Source: Candidatus Aminicenantota bacterium
GTDB taxonomy: Bacteria > Acidobacteriota > Aminicenantia > Aminicenantales > Aminicenantaceae
Length of the DNA: 5,818 bases
Direction of reading: 5' to 3'
Assembly: GCA_030673995.1 (NCBI GenBank)
Contig: DAOUYU010000112.1
Location: forward strand, 1 to 5,818
Translations under genes and position numbers: made by a program
Shown here: positions 1-5,818 of the stretch, piece after piece
Numbering within the stretch: position 1 is the stretch's first letter
Layout: every line of letters starts with the position of its first letter
The notes under the pieces: model-generated
Told to the model about the DNA's origin: nothing
The model's database searches: none
What the model saw: the letters and a program-made list of their open reading frames with translations, nothing else

Positions 1-963
1 AAGATAGGATTGGAATATCTCCCTCATGACTCAATAGTGGAAGGGACGATCATAGACTCTGAAGCTGTTGCTGAAACAATAAAGTTGATATTTGACGGAA
101 ATAAGATTTCGAATAAAAATGTTGCCATCTCCGTTTCCGGAAGTTCAGTGATCATAAAAAAAATATCCCTCCCTGCTATGGAAACTGAGGAATTAGCCGA
201 ATCCATCATCTGGGAAGCAAGACACAACATCCCTTATCCTTATGAAGAGACAAACGTGGATTACGCCATCATGAAACCATCCTCCCCTTCAGGTGACACA
301 AGTGTAGATATTCTTCTTGTGGCTGCAAAAAAAGATAAAGTCTCCAATTACAGTAACGTCGTTCAGCAAGCAAAGAAAAACCTGCAAGTCATAGAGGTCG
401 ATGTTTTTGCCCTTCAAAATACAATGGAAGTAAATTATCCTGAGGTTTCTAAAGAAAAAACAGTTGCCATGATTAATCTTGGTGCAAATGCAACGAATGT
501 CATCATTTCGGAAAAGGAAACACCTCAGTTATTTCGAGACCTTGCTATTGGTGGAGCCCTCATCGCAGAAAACATAAGAAAAGATCTGGGGATAAGTTCT
601 GAAGATGCAGAAAAAATACTGAAGGGGATGCCCGTCGCGGATATTCCTGAAGAGCAATCCCAGAGTGCTATTAACACTAACGTGGAGAATCTCTTTGAGG
701 AAGTCGAAAAAACTTTCTCTTTTTACGGGGCGGGAGAAGAAAAAGAAAAGAAAATTGATAAGGTTTTCCTGAGTGGCGGATTGGCCAATTTGAAAGGCCT
801 GGCTAAATCTTTTGAAGACAGATTCAAAATTGAGGCAGAAATTTTCAACCCTTTCCGAAACATATTCTATAATGATAAAAAATTGGATTCTACTTTTTTC
901 CAGGAACTGTCTCCCCTCTTTGGGGTAGCTTCAGGACTAGCAACCAGGAAAATGGAAGAGTAA
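1..963 (+). CDS. pilM: Type IV pilus assembly protein PilM, actin-like ATPase (5' end missing)
   Basis: PilM is a cytoplasmic actin/FtsA-like protein that binds ATP and the N-terminal peptide of PilN, linking the alignment complex to the pilus motor. The frame is open from base 1 (first codons K-I-G-L), so the TTG at 10 is not the true start. The visible part is 320 residues. The family is usually about 350, so roughly 30-40 residues, including the first phosphate-binding motif, lie outside the window. Family features by visible residue: the IPYPYEE segment (about 77-83), which follows the ESIIWEARHN stretch; an INLGANATN phosphate-2 type motif (158-166); an FRDLAIGG strand (178-185); an FLSGG adenosine-type motif (256-260); and the ending SPLFGVASGLATRK. 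The usual acidic residue of phosphate-2 is Asn here. The gene ends 4 bases before pilN, and its last codons hold pilN's ribosome binding site (GGAAGAG, 954-960). Family assignment is secure. Confidence 0.95.
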   Translation, partial: KIGLEYLPHDSIVEGTIIDSEAVAETIKLIFDGNKISNKNVAISVSGSSVIIKKISLPAMETEELAESIIWEARHNIPYPYEETNVDYAIMKPSSPSGDTSVDILLVAAKKDKVSNYSNVVQQAKKNLQVIEVDVFALQNTMEVNYPEVSKEKTVAMINLGANATNVIISEKETPQLFRDLAIGGALIAENIRKDLGISSEDAEKILKGMPVADIPEEQSQSAINTNVENLFEEVEKTFSFYGAGEEKEKKIDKVFLSGGLANLKGLAKSFEDRFKIEAEIFNPFRNIFYNDKKLDSTFFQELSPLFGVASGLATRKMEE

Positions 964-967
964 GACC

Positions 968-1576
968 ATGATACGAATAAACCTATTAAAACCTGAAAAA
1001 AAAGAAAGTGTTGCTCTCGAAAGGACGGAAAAGGAAAAAAACCCGGCAACCCTGCCTTTATTCTTTTTTTCTGTTATAGTCGTGGCTTTAGTTCTTCTCT
1101 TTTTCCAAAAAAGTACTTTCAAGAAAGAAAATAACTTCTTGCAAGTAGCACAAGAGGAAAAAAATAAACTCAAAGAAGTGGAGGCCAAATTAGATCGAGT
1201 AGAAAAACAAAGGAGCACTATAATAAAAAAGATAGACCTCATTAACCAGTTAAAACTCAATCAGGATACGGCTGTGAGAATAATGGACGAATTAAGCAAA
1301 AACATACCCTCTTGGATCTCGCTTACTGAAACTAATTTCGATGGTAAAGTCATCAAAGTAAGAGGCAAAGCTCTTACGAATAAATTGATTGCTGACTATC
1401 TTTATAATCTAGATAAAATCCCCTATTTCCGAAACGTCAATCTTGTCTCTTCTATCCAGAGAGTGATACAAAATAATAGATTTTATGAATTTTCCATGAA
1501 TGCGACTTATGTTCCTCCATCAAAACCTAAACCTGAACCTCCAACAAAAAAAGAGACAAAAAAGGTGAAAACATGA
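968..1576 (+). CDS. pilN: Type IV pilus inner-membrane alignment protein PilN
   Basis: PilN is a bitopic inner-membrane protein. Its short cytoplasmic N-terminus docks into PilM and its periplasmic domain pairs with PilO. The 202-residue protein opens with MIRINLLK, the conserved INLL PilM-binding motif (residues 4-7). A charged stretch follows, then one hydrophobic membrane segment (about 29-46), a Lys/Glu-rich predicted coiled coil (about 50-100) and a ferredoxin-like periplasmic domain (about 101-181) holding the family-typical IPSWISLTETNFDG segment. Residues 183-202 form a Pro/Lys tail with seven lysines, which looks disordered. The start is fixed by the INLL motif at the N-terminus and by GGAAGAG (954-960) seven bases upstream. 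The last four bases overlap the pilO start (ATGA), so translation is probably coupled. An A8 run (996-1003) lies just after the PilM-binding motif, but the frame is intact. Confidence 0.95.
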   Translation: MIRINLLKPEKKESVALERTEKEKNPATLPLFFFSVIVVALVLLFFQKSTFKKENNFLQVAQEEKNKLKEVEAKLDRVEKQRSTIIKKIDLINQLKLNQDTAVRIMDELSKNIPSWISLTETNFDGKVIKVRGKALTNKLIADYLYNLDKIPYFRNVNLVSSIQRVIQNNRFYEFSMNATYVPPSKPKPEPPTKKETKKVKT

Positions 1577-2151
1577 AAGATTGGCCTTGGTACGGACACC
1601 TTGTTGTGGCTATGCTCGCTTTCGTACTTTTCTATATGGTCTACTATAAGCCTCAAAGTGGAAAGCTAAAAACACTTAAGGATAACAGAATAAAGGTTGA
1701 AAATGATGTGATTAAGCTGCGGGCAAAAAATAAGGAGCTGAATAAAATTGAAGCTGAAATAAAAGTCTTAAGTGGAACCCTAAAAGAACTCGAAGTCATC
1801 ATCCCTCAAGAGAAGGAAACATGGGATATTCTAAATAAAATGCATCAGCTAGCACTCAATTCCAAGTTAAATATAATAAATTTTTCCCCCGAGGTGTTAA
1901 TCCCTAAAGAATTTTACTACGAATGGCCAATCCCGATAGAAATAACAGGAAACTTCCACAATCTGGCAATATTTTTTGACCGTCTGAGCCGTTTTTCACG
2001 ACTCTTCAATATTGATGGATTCTCCATAAGATCCATCGGACAGCAAAGCTCAGCCTCCACAATCTCCGCATCTTTTACAGCCAAAACATATATTTTTGGA
2101 TTGGTTAAACCTGCAATAAAAAAACCGACAGCAAAGAGAGGGAGACGATGA
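1573..2151 (+). CDS. pilO: Type IV pilus inner-membrane alignment protein PilO
   Basis: PilO forms heterodimers with PilN in the inner membrane and periplasm, and the pair holds PilP. The 192-residue protein has a very short cytoplasmic end (MKDWPWYG), one membrane segment (about 8-24), a coiled-coil region (about 28-75) and a periplasmic ferredoxin-like domain. Typical PilO features are IPQEKE at 77-82, an LNKMHQLALNSKLNIINFSP segment (87-106), and an ITGNFHNLAIFFDRLSR segment (124-140) followed by FNIDGFSI (145-152). The C-terminal tail (179-192) is strongly basic and ends in RGRR, and it also carries a K-P-T-A-K string that recurs in PilP. The start lies in an ATGA overlap with the pilN stop and is preceded by AGGTGA (1563-1568) inside pilN. 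The stop overlaps the pilP start in the same way. Length and architecture are normal for the family. Confidence 0.94.
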   Translation: MKDWPWYGHLVVAMLAFVLFYMVYYKPQSGKLKTLKDNRIKVENDVIKLRAKNKELNKIEAEIKVLSGTLKELEVIIPQEKETWDILNKMHQLALNSKLNIINFSPEVLIPKEFYYEWPIPIEITGNFHNLAIFFDRLSRFSRLFNIDGFSIRSIGQQSSASTISASFTAKTYIFGLVKPAIKKPTAKRGRR

Positions 2152-2624
2152 AAAAATTCCTGATTTTTTCTCTTTTAGCTGGTTTTTTATGTCTGTCTAT
2201 CCAACCTCTCCATTCTCAGGAGAAAAAACAGGAGGAAAAAGAGATAGAGGACTTAAAAACTAAACTCGATGAAACGGTAGGAAAAAAGGCTAGCCCTATT
2301 TACACATCAAAAGGAAGGACGGACCCTTTCAGAGATCTGTTCGGGAAACCAACGCCATCAAAGAGAAAACCCACTGCTAAAAGTGGATCGCCTGGAATGT
2401 CTATAGATACTGTAAAATTGATTGGCATCGTCAAGGCCGGAGGACTTTACACAGCTATAATAAGTGGTCCTGGAAACTTTCCTATGTTCATTAAAGCCAG
2501 AGACAGATTTTATGATGGATATGTTCTGCGAATTGAAGCCTCCAGAGTGATCTTCCGCCAGTCAAGACAAGGAAACGTTCGATTAGCCAAAGCAAAAACT
2601 ATAATAAAAGAAATAAAATTCTAG
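2148..2624 (+). CDS. pilP: Type IV pilus periplasmic linker protein PilP
   Basis: PilP connects the PilN/PilO inner-membrane complex to the periplasmic N-terminal part of the PilQ secretin. The 158-residue product has a signal sequence (basic MKK, hydrophobic about 4-19, likely signal-peptidase I cleavage near LHSQ at 21-24) and a charged Glu/Lys helix (about 25-42). A GRTDPFRDLF motif follows (56-65; G-R-x-D-P-F is typical of PilP), then a basic Pro-rich linker (67-83). A small beta domain (about 86-140) begins VKLIGIVKAGG and continues with a YTAIISGPG segment and the aromatic/charged KARDRFYDGYVLRIE stretch. Many PilP proteins are lipoproteins. The only N-terminal Cys here (C15, after F-L) is not in an acceptable lipobox. 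The start overlaps the pilO stop (ATGA), with AGGGAG (2139-2144) just upstream. Assignment rests on the motif, the domain and the position between pilO and pilQ. Confidence 0.92.
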   Translation: MKKFLIFSLLAGFLCLSIQPLHSQEKKQEEKEIEDLKTKLDETVGKKASPIYTSKGRTDPFRDLFGKPTPSKRKPTAKSGSPGMSIDTVKLIGIVKAGGLYTAIISGPGNFPMFIKARDRFYDGYVLRIEASRVIFRQSRQGNVRLAKAKTIIKEIKF

Positions 2625-2634
2625 GAGCGACAAA

Positions 2635-5025
2635 ATGAAAAGGAAAAAACTTATCCAATTGCTACCCCTACTTTATCTCATTGCTCTGTTAAGTGGATAT
2701 ACCGTTAATAAAGAATCCCCTGTCAATATTAATAAGATATATGTCCAACCCGGGAAACTCAATACGAAGATCATTCTTGAAACAACAACTCCTCCATCTA
2801 TCTCCAGAACATACTATTCAACAGACCTTCCTTCAACAATCGTAATCGATATGGAAAGGGTCCAATCAGCAGCAGAGCCTCAGACTGTTAAAGATGAACC
2901 TCTTATTAAGGACATAAAAGTGGAAAAAACAGGGCCTGACAAGTACCGCCTTCTCATCGGGTTAGAGGAGCAAGTTCCGTACAGGTTATATTCTGAAACG
3001 GGCCGGACAATAATTGAGCTTAACAGGCTCAAAAAAACTATAAGTGGATACGTCCTTGAGCAGGAAGTGGAAGAAAAACTCAGTAGAAGAGCTAAAAAGG
3101 AAATCTTATTTAAAGAAATTGGTGTTGCAGAGGGAAAAGACAGGGTGGACATTACGGCAAAGCTGAGTGAAGAAGCGATTTTCCAGGTCTTTGCCGTAGA
3201 CGATCCTCTCCGTTTAGTCGTCGACATTTTAGATACCATATATTTCGAGCCGACTTTCGCCTATCCGTTGCAAAAGCTGGGAGTTAAGAACGTAAGAACA
3301 GGACAATACCAGATCCCAGGCCCCCACTCGGTAGCAAGAATGGTCTTTGACCTGATTGAACCGAAATTTTATACCATAAACACGACTGCAGATAAAATAG
3401 TCGTCTCCTTCTTTAGAGAAGGAAGGCCCCAGGTGCCACCTATAACAGCTCCAACACCATCAGAAATTTCAACTCAATGGGTAAAATCTCCAGAACCTCC
3501 CAAATCTGCAATTTCGAAAGCTCCCTGGACCAGAACTCCATCCACCCGGGAAACACAAGTTGTGATTCCAACTGCCCCGAAATCTAAAGCTGAAGCTCCA
3601 TGGATCAAGGCTCCAGAACCAGAATATGTCAGAGTACCTGACGCTCCGACACCGGAAAAGCCTGTCAAACCTGCTCCGGTTCAATACGAGCCACAAAAAA
3701 TCAGACCTCCTCAGGAAAAACTCCTGGAGGACAGGTTTAAACCTAAGGCTCTGGTAAAAACAGAGTTTTCATACTCAGGAGATATTATCAGTCTAAAATT
3801 TAAAGACGCTGACATACGTGATGTGATTCTTTATCTAGGCTTTCAATATGGCTTCAATGTCATTTTTGACCCGGAAGTGAGAGCGACTGTCTCGTGCGAT
3901 TTTGTGGATATTCCCTGGGATCAAGCTCTCGATATCATCCTCAAGCAACACAAAATGGGAAAAATCGTTGAAGGAAATATACTCCGGATTGCTCCTCTTA
4001 CAGTTCTCACCCGAGAAGAGCAAGAGATGAGAAGATTCGAAGAAAGCAAGGAACTAGCAGGACCACTCGAAACTAAAACGGTTGTTCTTTCCTATTCAAA
4101 AGTTAAGGATGTTCAACAACTCTTGGCCAGCAAAATTTCAGAAAGAGGAGAAATTATTTTCGACGAACGGACAAACACCCTGGTTATGTCTGATGTGAAA
4201 GATAGAATCGAGATGCTGGAGAAGCTCATAGCTGTGTTTGACATCCCCACTCCACAAGTCACGATTGAAGCCCGGGTTATCGAGGCAAGCTCCAACTTTA
4301 TCCGCCAAGTCGGTGTTCAATGGGGATTCCGGGGCATTTCAGATCCCTTTTACGGCAACCAAACATCCCTCCAGTTTCCAAATAACGCACTGGTCGATGG
4401 TGCTCTTATCCCTGGTGGAGCCGCAACCAGGGGAATCTCAGGACCCCTAGGCGGCTACGCTGTAAATCTTCCTGCCCCTGCATTCAATTCCGCACTTGGC
4501 CTCTCCTTCGGCAATGTGCTGGATACATTCAGGATAGATATGGCTATATCTGCTCTCGAGACCAAGGGTCAAGGCCGAATCATCTCCAGCCCCACTGTGA
4601 CGACTCAAAACAACAAACAAGCGGAAATCCTTCAAGGGAGGCAGATCCCAGTCCAGGTGACTTCCAATTTCACGACATCCGTAAGATTCCAGAATGCAGC
4701 ATTGGAACTCAAAGCCACCCCTCAGATCACGGCTGATGGAACTATTATCATGGATATTGAAATACGGAATAACTCTGCAGATTTCGCCAACCTGGTCAAC
4801 GGAATTCCTCCCATCATCACACAGAGCGCAAGATCCACGGTCACCATTCCTGATGGAGGAACCACCGTTATCGGTGGAATTTTCAGAACAGAGGAATCTG
4901 TAAGCAGAGAAAGAGTACCTTTTCTGCATAAAATCCCTATTCTGGGATCCCTCTTCCGGAACATGTCCCGGACGAAGCAACATAGAGAGTTGCTCATCTT
5001 TATAACTCCCAGAATAGTCAAATAA
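2635..5025 (+). CDS. pilQ: Type IV pilus outer-membrane secretin PilQ
   Basis: PilQ forms the outer-membrane ring through which the pilus is extruded and retracted. The 796-residue protein has a signal sequence (about 1-21). Two AMIN-type beta domains follow (about 32-135 and 160-260), a module known to bind peptidoglycan. A Pro-rich low-complexity linker (264-372) contains three W-x-[KR]-x-P motifs. Next come an N0/STN domain (about 378-455, SLKFKDADIRDVILYLG), an N1 domain (about 480-537, with DERTNTLVMSD at 510-520) and the secretin beta-barrel domain (about 540-796). The barrel domain starts PQVTIEARVIEASS, carries the family signature VPFLHKIPILGSLFR (761-775) and ends LLIFITPRIVK. AGGAG (2623-2627), overlapping the pilP stop, lies seven bases before the ATG. 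The order AMIN-AMIN-N0-N1-secretin is standard for PilQ. The signal sequence ends in LLSGY, resembling a lipobox with Tyr in place of Cys. Confidence 0.97.
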   Translation: MKRKKLIQLLPLLYLIALLSGYTVNKESPVNINKIYVQPGKLNTKIILETTTPPSISRTYYSTDLPSTIVIDMERVQSAAEPQTVKDEPLIKDIKVEKTGPDKYRLLIGLEEQVPYRLYSETGRTIIELNRLKKTISGYVLEQEVEEKLSRRAKKEILFKEIGVAEGKDRVDITAKLSEEAIFQVFAVDDPLRLVVDILDTIYFEPTFAYPLQKLGVKNVRTGQYQIPGPHSVARMVFDLIEPKFYTINTTADKIVVSFFREGRPQVPPITAPTPSEISTQWVKSPEPPKSAISKAPWTRTPSTRETQVVIPTAPKSKAEAPWIKAPEPEYVRVPDAPTPEKPVKPAPVQYEPQKIRPPQEKLLEDRFKPKALVKTEFSYSGDIISLKFKDADIRDVILYLGFQYGFNVIFDPEVRATVSCDFVDIPWDQALDIILKQHKMGKIVEGNILRIAPLTVLTREEQEMRRFEESKELAGPLETKTVVLSYSKVKDVQQLLASKISERGEIIFDERTNTLVMSDVKDRIEMLEKLIAVFDIPTPQVTIEARVIEASSNFIRQVGVQWGFRGISDPFYGNQTSLQFPNNALVDGALIPGGAATRGISGPLGGYAVNLPAPAFNSALGLSFGNVLDTFRIDMAISALETKGQGRIISSPTVTTQNNKQAEILQGRQIPVQVTSNFTTSVRFQNAALELKATPQITADGTIIMDIEIRNNSADFANLVNGIPPIITQSARSTVTIPDGGTTVIGGIFRTEESVSRERVPFLHKIPILGSLFRNMSRTKQHRELLIFITPRIVK
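3478..3621 (+). repeat. Degenerate Trp-Pro motif repeated in the PilQ linker
   Basis: Inside the Pro/Lys-rich linker of PilQ, a short motif W-x-[KR]-x-P occurs three times: WVKSPEP (residues 282-288), WTRTPST (298-304) and WIKAPEP (323-329). The second and third copies are preceded by Ala-Pro. The copies are 16 and 25 residues apart, so this is not a strict tandem array. Codon choice differs between copies, which points to retention or convergence at the protein level rather than recent DNA duplication. The function is unknown. Confidence 0.6.
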
Positions 5026-5026
5026 C

Positions 5027-5034
5027 AGGATGGA
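5027..5034 (+). promoter_or_regulatory. Ribosome binding site deciding the start of the lipoprotein gene after pilQ
   Basis: AGGATGGA lies just after the pilQ stop. Two in-frame ATGs follow, at 5030 and 5039. The first sits inside the Shine-Dalgarno sequence and would have almost no spacer, whereas the second has a normal spacer. Bases 5027-5046 match 18 of 20 bases at the pilQ start (2623-2642), including the string GACAAAATGAAAAG, with the pilQ ATG aligning to 5039. I therefore choose 5039. Confidence 0.75.
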
Positions 5035-5038
5035 CAAA

Positions 5039-5656
5039 ATGAAAAGAACTAAAAATATTTTCAAAATAACGGTCATCTTAACGGCTGCCATCTTTCTGCT
5101 TTCCTGCAATCCAATTGAGAATGACTCTCAATCCAACAGCCAGCTGATCGTCTTGAGCATAGAGGGGAAGGATTTTGAGGGGAGTACCGCTGACTATCTC
5201 CAATCAGATGTCATTGCCGGCACAACTATTTTTGCAGATGCTGCCATAGCGAATCTGACAGTAAAGCTTTTGAATCCCGATCCCCTTGGACCTCTGGGAT
5301 GTGGAACATCACAATATAACGCCATAACGGTCAAGCGCCACGTTGTTACCTACCTGTTACCCAGTGATCCCGATAATCCCGATTACCGCCTAAGTGTGCC
5401 AGGAGTGAATACTCCCTATTCGTTCGAAGCCTCTATGTCCATTCTAATAGACTGTGGGGCCACTGCGGATATCTCTTTCATCATAGTGAGAGAAGTCGCC
5501 AAGGCTGAGCCTCCATTGCTTGCTCTCTACGACAGCGGCGGCGAGGGCGTTTTAGAGGTAAAAGCCAGGGTGGACTTTTACGGCCAGGACATGGCTCAGA
5601 ATTGGGTTCAAGCCACAGGATGGTTAACCATATTCTTTGCCAATTATGCCGACTAA
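5039..5656 (+). CDS. Predicted lipoprotein of unknown function, encoded directly after pilQ
   Basis: No characterised function is recognised. The 205-residue product (from the ATG at 5039) has a lipoprotein signal: basic MKRTKN, hydrophobic about 7-21, and lipobox L20-L21-S22-C23. A polar Ser/Asn/Gln spacer follows, then a mature domain of alternating hydrophobic residues that looks all-beta. Distinct segments are NAITVKRHVVTYLLPSD (94-110), PGVNTPYSFEASMSILIDCG (121-140), IIVREVAKAEPPLLAL (148-163) and the C-terminal KARVDFYGQDMAQNWVQATG (175-194), followed by WLTIFF. From memory, secreted proteins of deltaproteobacteria and acidobacteria carry a similar set (ITVTRY..., PGVDVPY, and VTFYGRD with a nearby GN). 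I cannot confirm this here. C88 and C139 could form a disulfide after export. The gene starts 13 bases after pilQ and ends 14 bases before another exported-protein gene, so it is probably co-transcribed with the pilus genes. A secretin-associated or surface role is possible but unproven. Confidence 0.82.
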   Translation: MKRTKNIFKITVILTAAIFLLSCNPIENDSQSNSQLIVLSIEGKDFEGSTADYLQSDVIAGTTIFADAAIANLTVKLLNPDPLGPLGCGTSQYNAITVKRHVVTYLLPSDPDNPDYRLSVPGVNTPYSFEASMSILIDCGATADISFIIVREVAKAEPPLLALYDSGGEGVLEVKARVDFYGQDMAQNWVQATGWLTIFFANYAD

Positions 5657-5658
5657 TA

Positions 5659-5666
5659 GAGGTGAT
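5659..5666 (+). promoter_or_regulatory. Strong ribosome binding site for the last, truncated gene
   Basis: GAGGTGAT is an eight-base perfect complement to the usual bacterial 16S rRNA 3' end, four bases before the ATG at 5671. It supports a real gene at the window edge although only 49 codons are visible. The alternative in-frame ATG at 5683 lacks a comparable site at suitable spacing. Confidence 0.8.
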
Positions 5667-5670
5667 AAAA

Positions 5671-5818
5671 ATGAAACAGAAAATGAAAATAAATTTTATA
5701 TTCGTTTTTTCTCTGGTATTGATCTTGATTCTCTTTAACACATGCAAAAGACCCACACCAGATCAAGGATCTCCTATGATAAATATTGATACTCCCTTCA
5801 GCCCTTCAGGTTTTGCTA
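5671..5818 (+). CDS. Predicted exported protein, probably lipoprotein (3' end missing)
   Basis: Only the first 49 codons are in the window, open to the right edge. The N-terminus is MKQKMKINF, followed by a hydrophobic stretch (about 9-22) and then F-N-T-C (C25). Next comes a polar, Pro-rich segment (KRPTPDQGSP, 26-35) typical of the flexible spacer behind a lipidated cysteine or signal cleavage site. The lipobox is non-canonical, since Thr at -1 and Asn at -2 are unusual for signal peptidase II. Lipidation is therefore likely in style but uncertain, and a signal-peptidase I substrate is the alternative. The start is well supported by GAGGTGAT at 5659-5666. The gene follows the preceding lipoprotein gene by 14 bases and appears to belong to the same transcription unit. 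Function cannot be assigned from this fragment. Confidence 0.75.
   Translation, partial: MKQKMKINFIFVFSLVLILILFNTCKRPTPDQGSPMINIDTPFSPSGFA

Noticed and set aside
10..12. TTG as a possible start of pilM
   Set aside because: The frame is open to base 1, the upstream codons (K-I-G) fit the PilM pattern, and the family needs an N-terminal nucleotide-binding motif that would lie further upstream.
996..1003. A8 run in pilN (another at 156-163 in pilM) as possible slippage or frameshift sites
   Set aside because: The frames are intact through the runs, A-rich codons are common throughout the window, and no overlapping alternative product or stimulating structure is evident.
3469..3696. Overlapping minus-strand open frames opposite the PilQ linker
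   Set aside because: The low-complexity Pro-rich coding sequence leaves few stops on the other strand. The products are compositionally odd and have no convincing ribosome binding context.
5030..5032. Upstream ATG for the lipoprotein gene
   Set aside because: It sits within the AGGATGGA ribosome binding site, leaving no workable spacer. The ATG at 5039 has normal spacing and aligns with the pilQ start.
5026..5038. A terminator or promoter separating pilQ from the downstream genes
   Set aside because: The 13-base gap is filled by the ribosome binding site and spacer. There is no room for a hairpin with a T tract or for a -35/-10 pair outside coding sequence.
4447..5109. A 220-codon open frame on the minus strand, with a hydrophobic N-terminal part
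   Set aside because: It lies opposite the conserved PilQ secretin domain and the start of the next gene. Its product has no family features, and its hydrophobic stretch is the reverse reading of the lipoprotein signal region. It is a shadow frame.

Overview
The window carries the type IV pilus assembly genes pilM-pilN-pilO-pilP-pilQ in their classical order, all on the + strand. Two further genes for predicted exported, probably lipid-anchored proteins of unknown function follow pilQ. The gene layout, the periplasmic alignment proteins and the outer-membrane secretin show a Gram-negative (diderm) bacterium. The DNA is moderately A+T-rich by eye, with many A runs and strong Shine-Dalgarno sites. 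I think an Aminicenantes/Acidobacteriota or deltaproteobacterial-like lineage is plausible. That rests on the style of PilM and PilQ and on a remembered resemblance of the gene after pilQ to secreted proteins of such bacteria. It is an inference, not an identification.

Layout: pilM (1-963) is cut by the left edge, because its frame is open from base 1 and its N-terminal nucleotide-binding motif is missing. pilN (968-1576), pilO (1573-2151), pilP (2148-2624) and pilQ (2635-5025) are complete. A complete lipoprotein gene (5039-5656) follows, and a second exported-protein gene (from 5671) runs off the right edge. All gaps are 14 bases or shorter, and pilN/pilO and pilO/pilP overlap by ATGA. No promoter, terminator, RNA gene, mobile element or CRISPR is visible. 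This looks like the interior of one transcription unit that extends past both ends. There is no gene-free stretch longer than 14 bases.

How the genes work together (family knowledge): cytoplasmic PilM binds the N-terminus of inner-membrane PilN. PilN pairs with PilO across the membrane and in the periplasm. PilP links PilNO to the N-terminal part of the PilQ secretin, through which the pilus leaves the cell. The core proteins look ordinary. The points of interest are the two uncharacterised exported proteins tied to pilQ, a Pro-rich linker with a repeated Trp motif in PilQ, a PilP with no recognisable lipobox, and strongly basic periplasmic tails on PilN and PilO.
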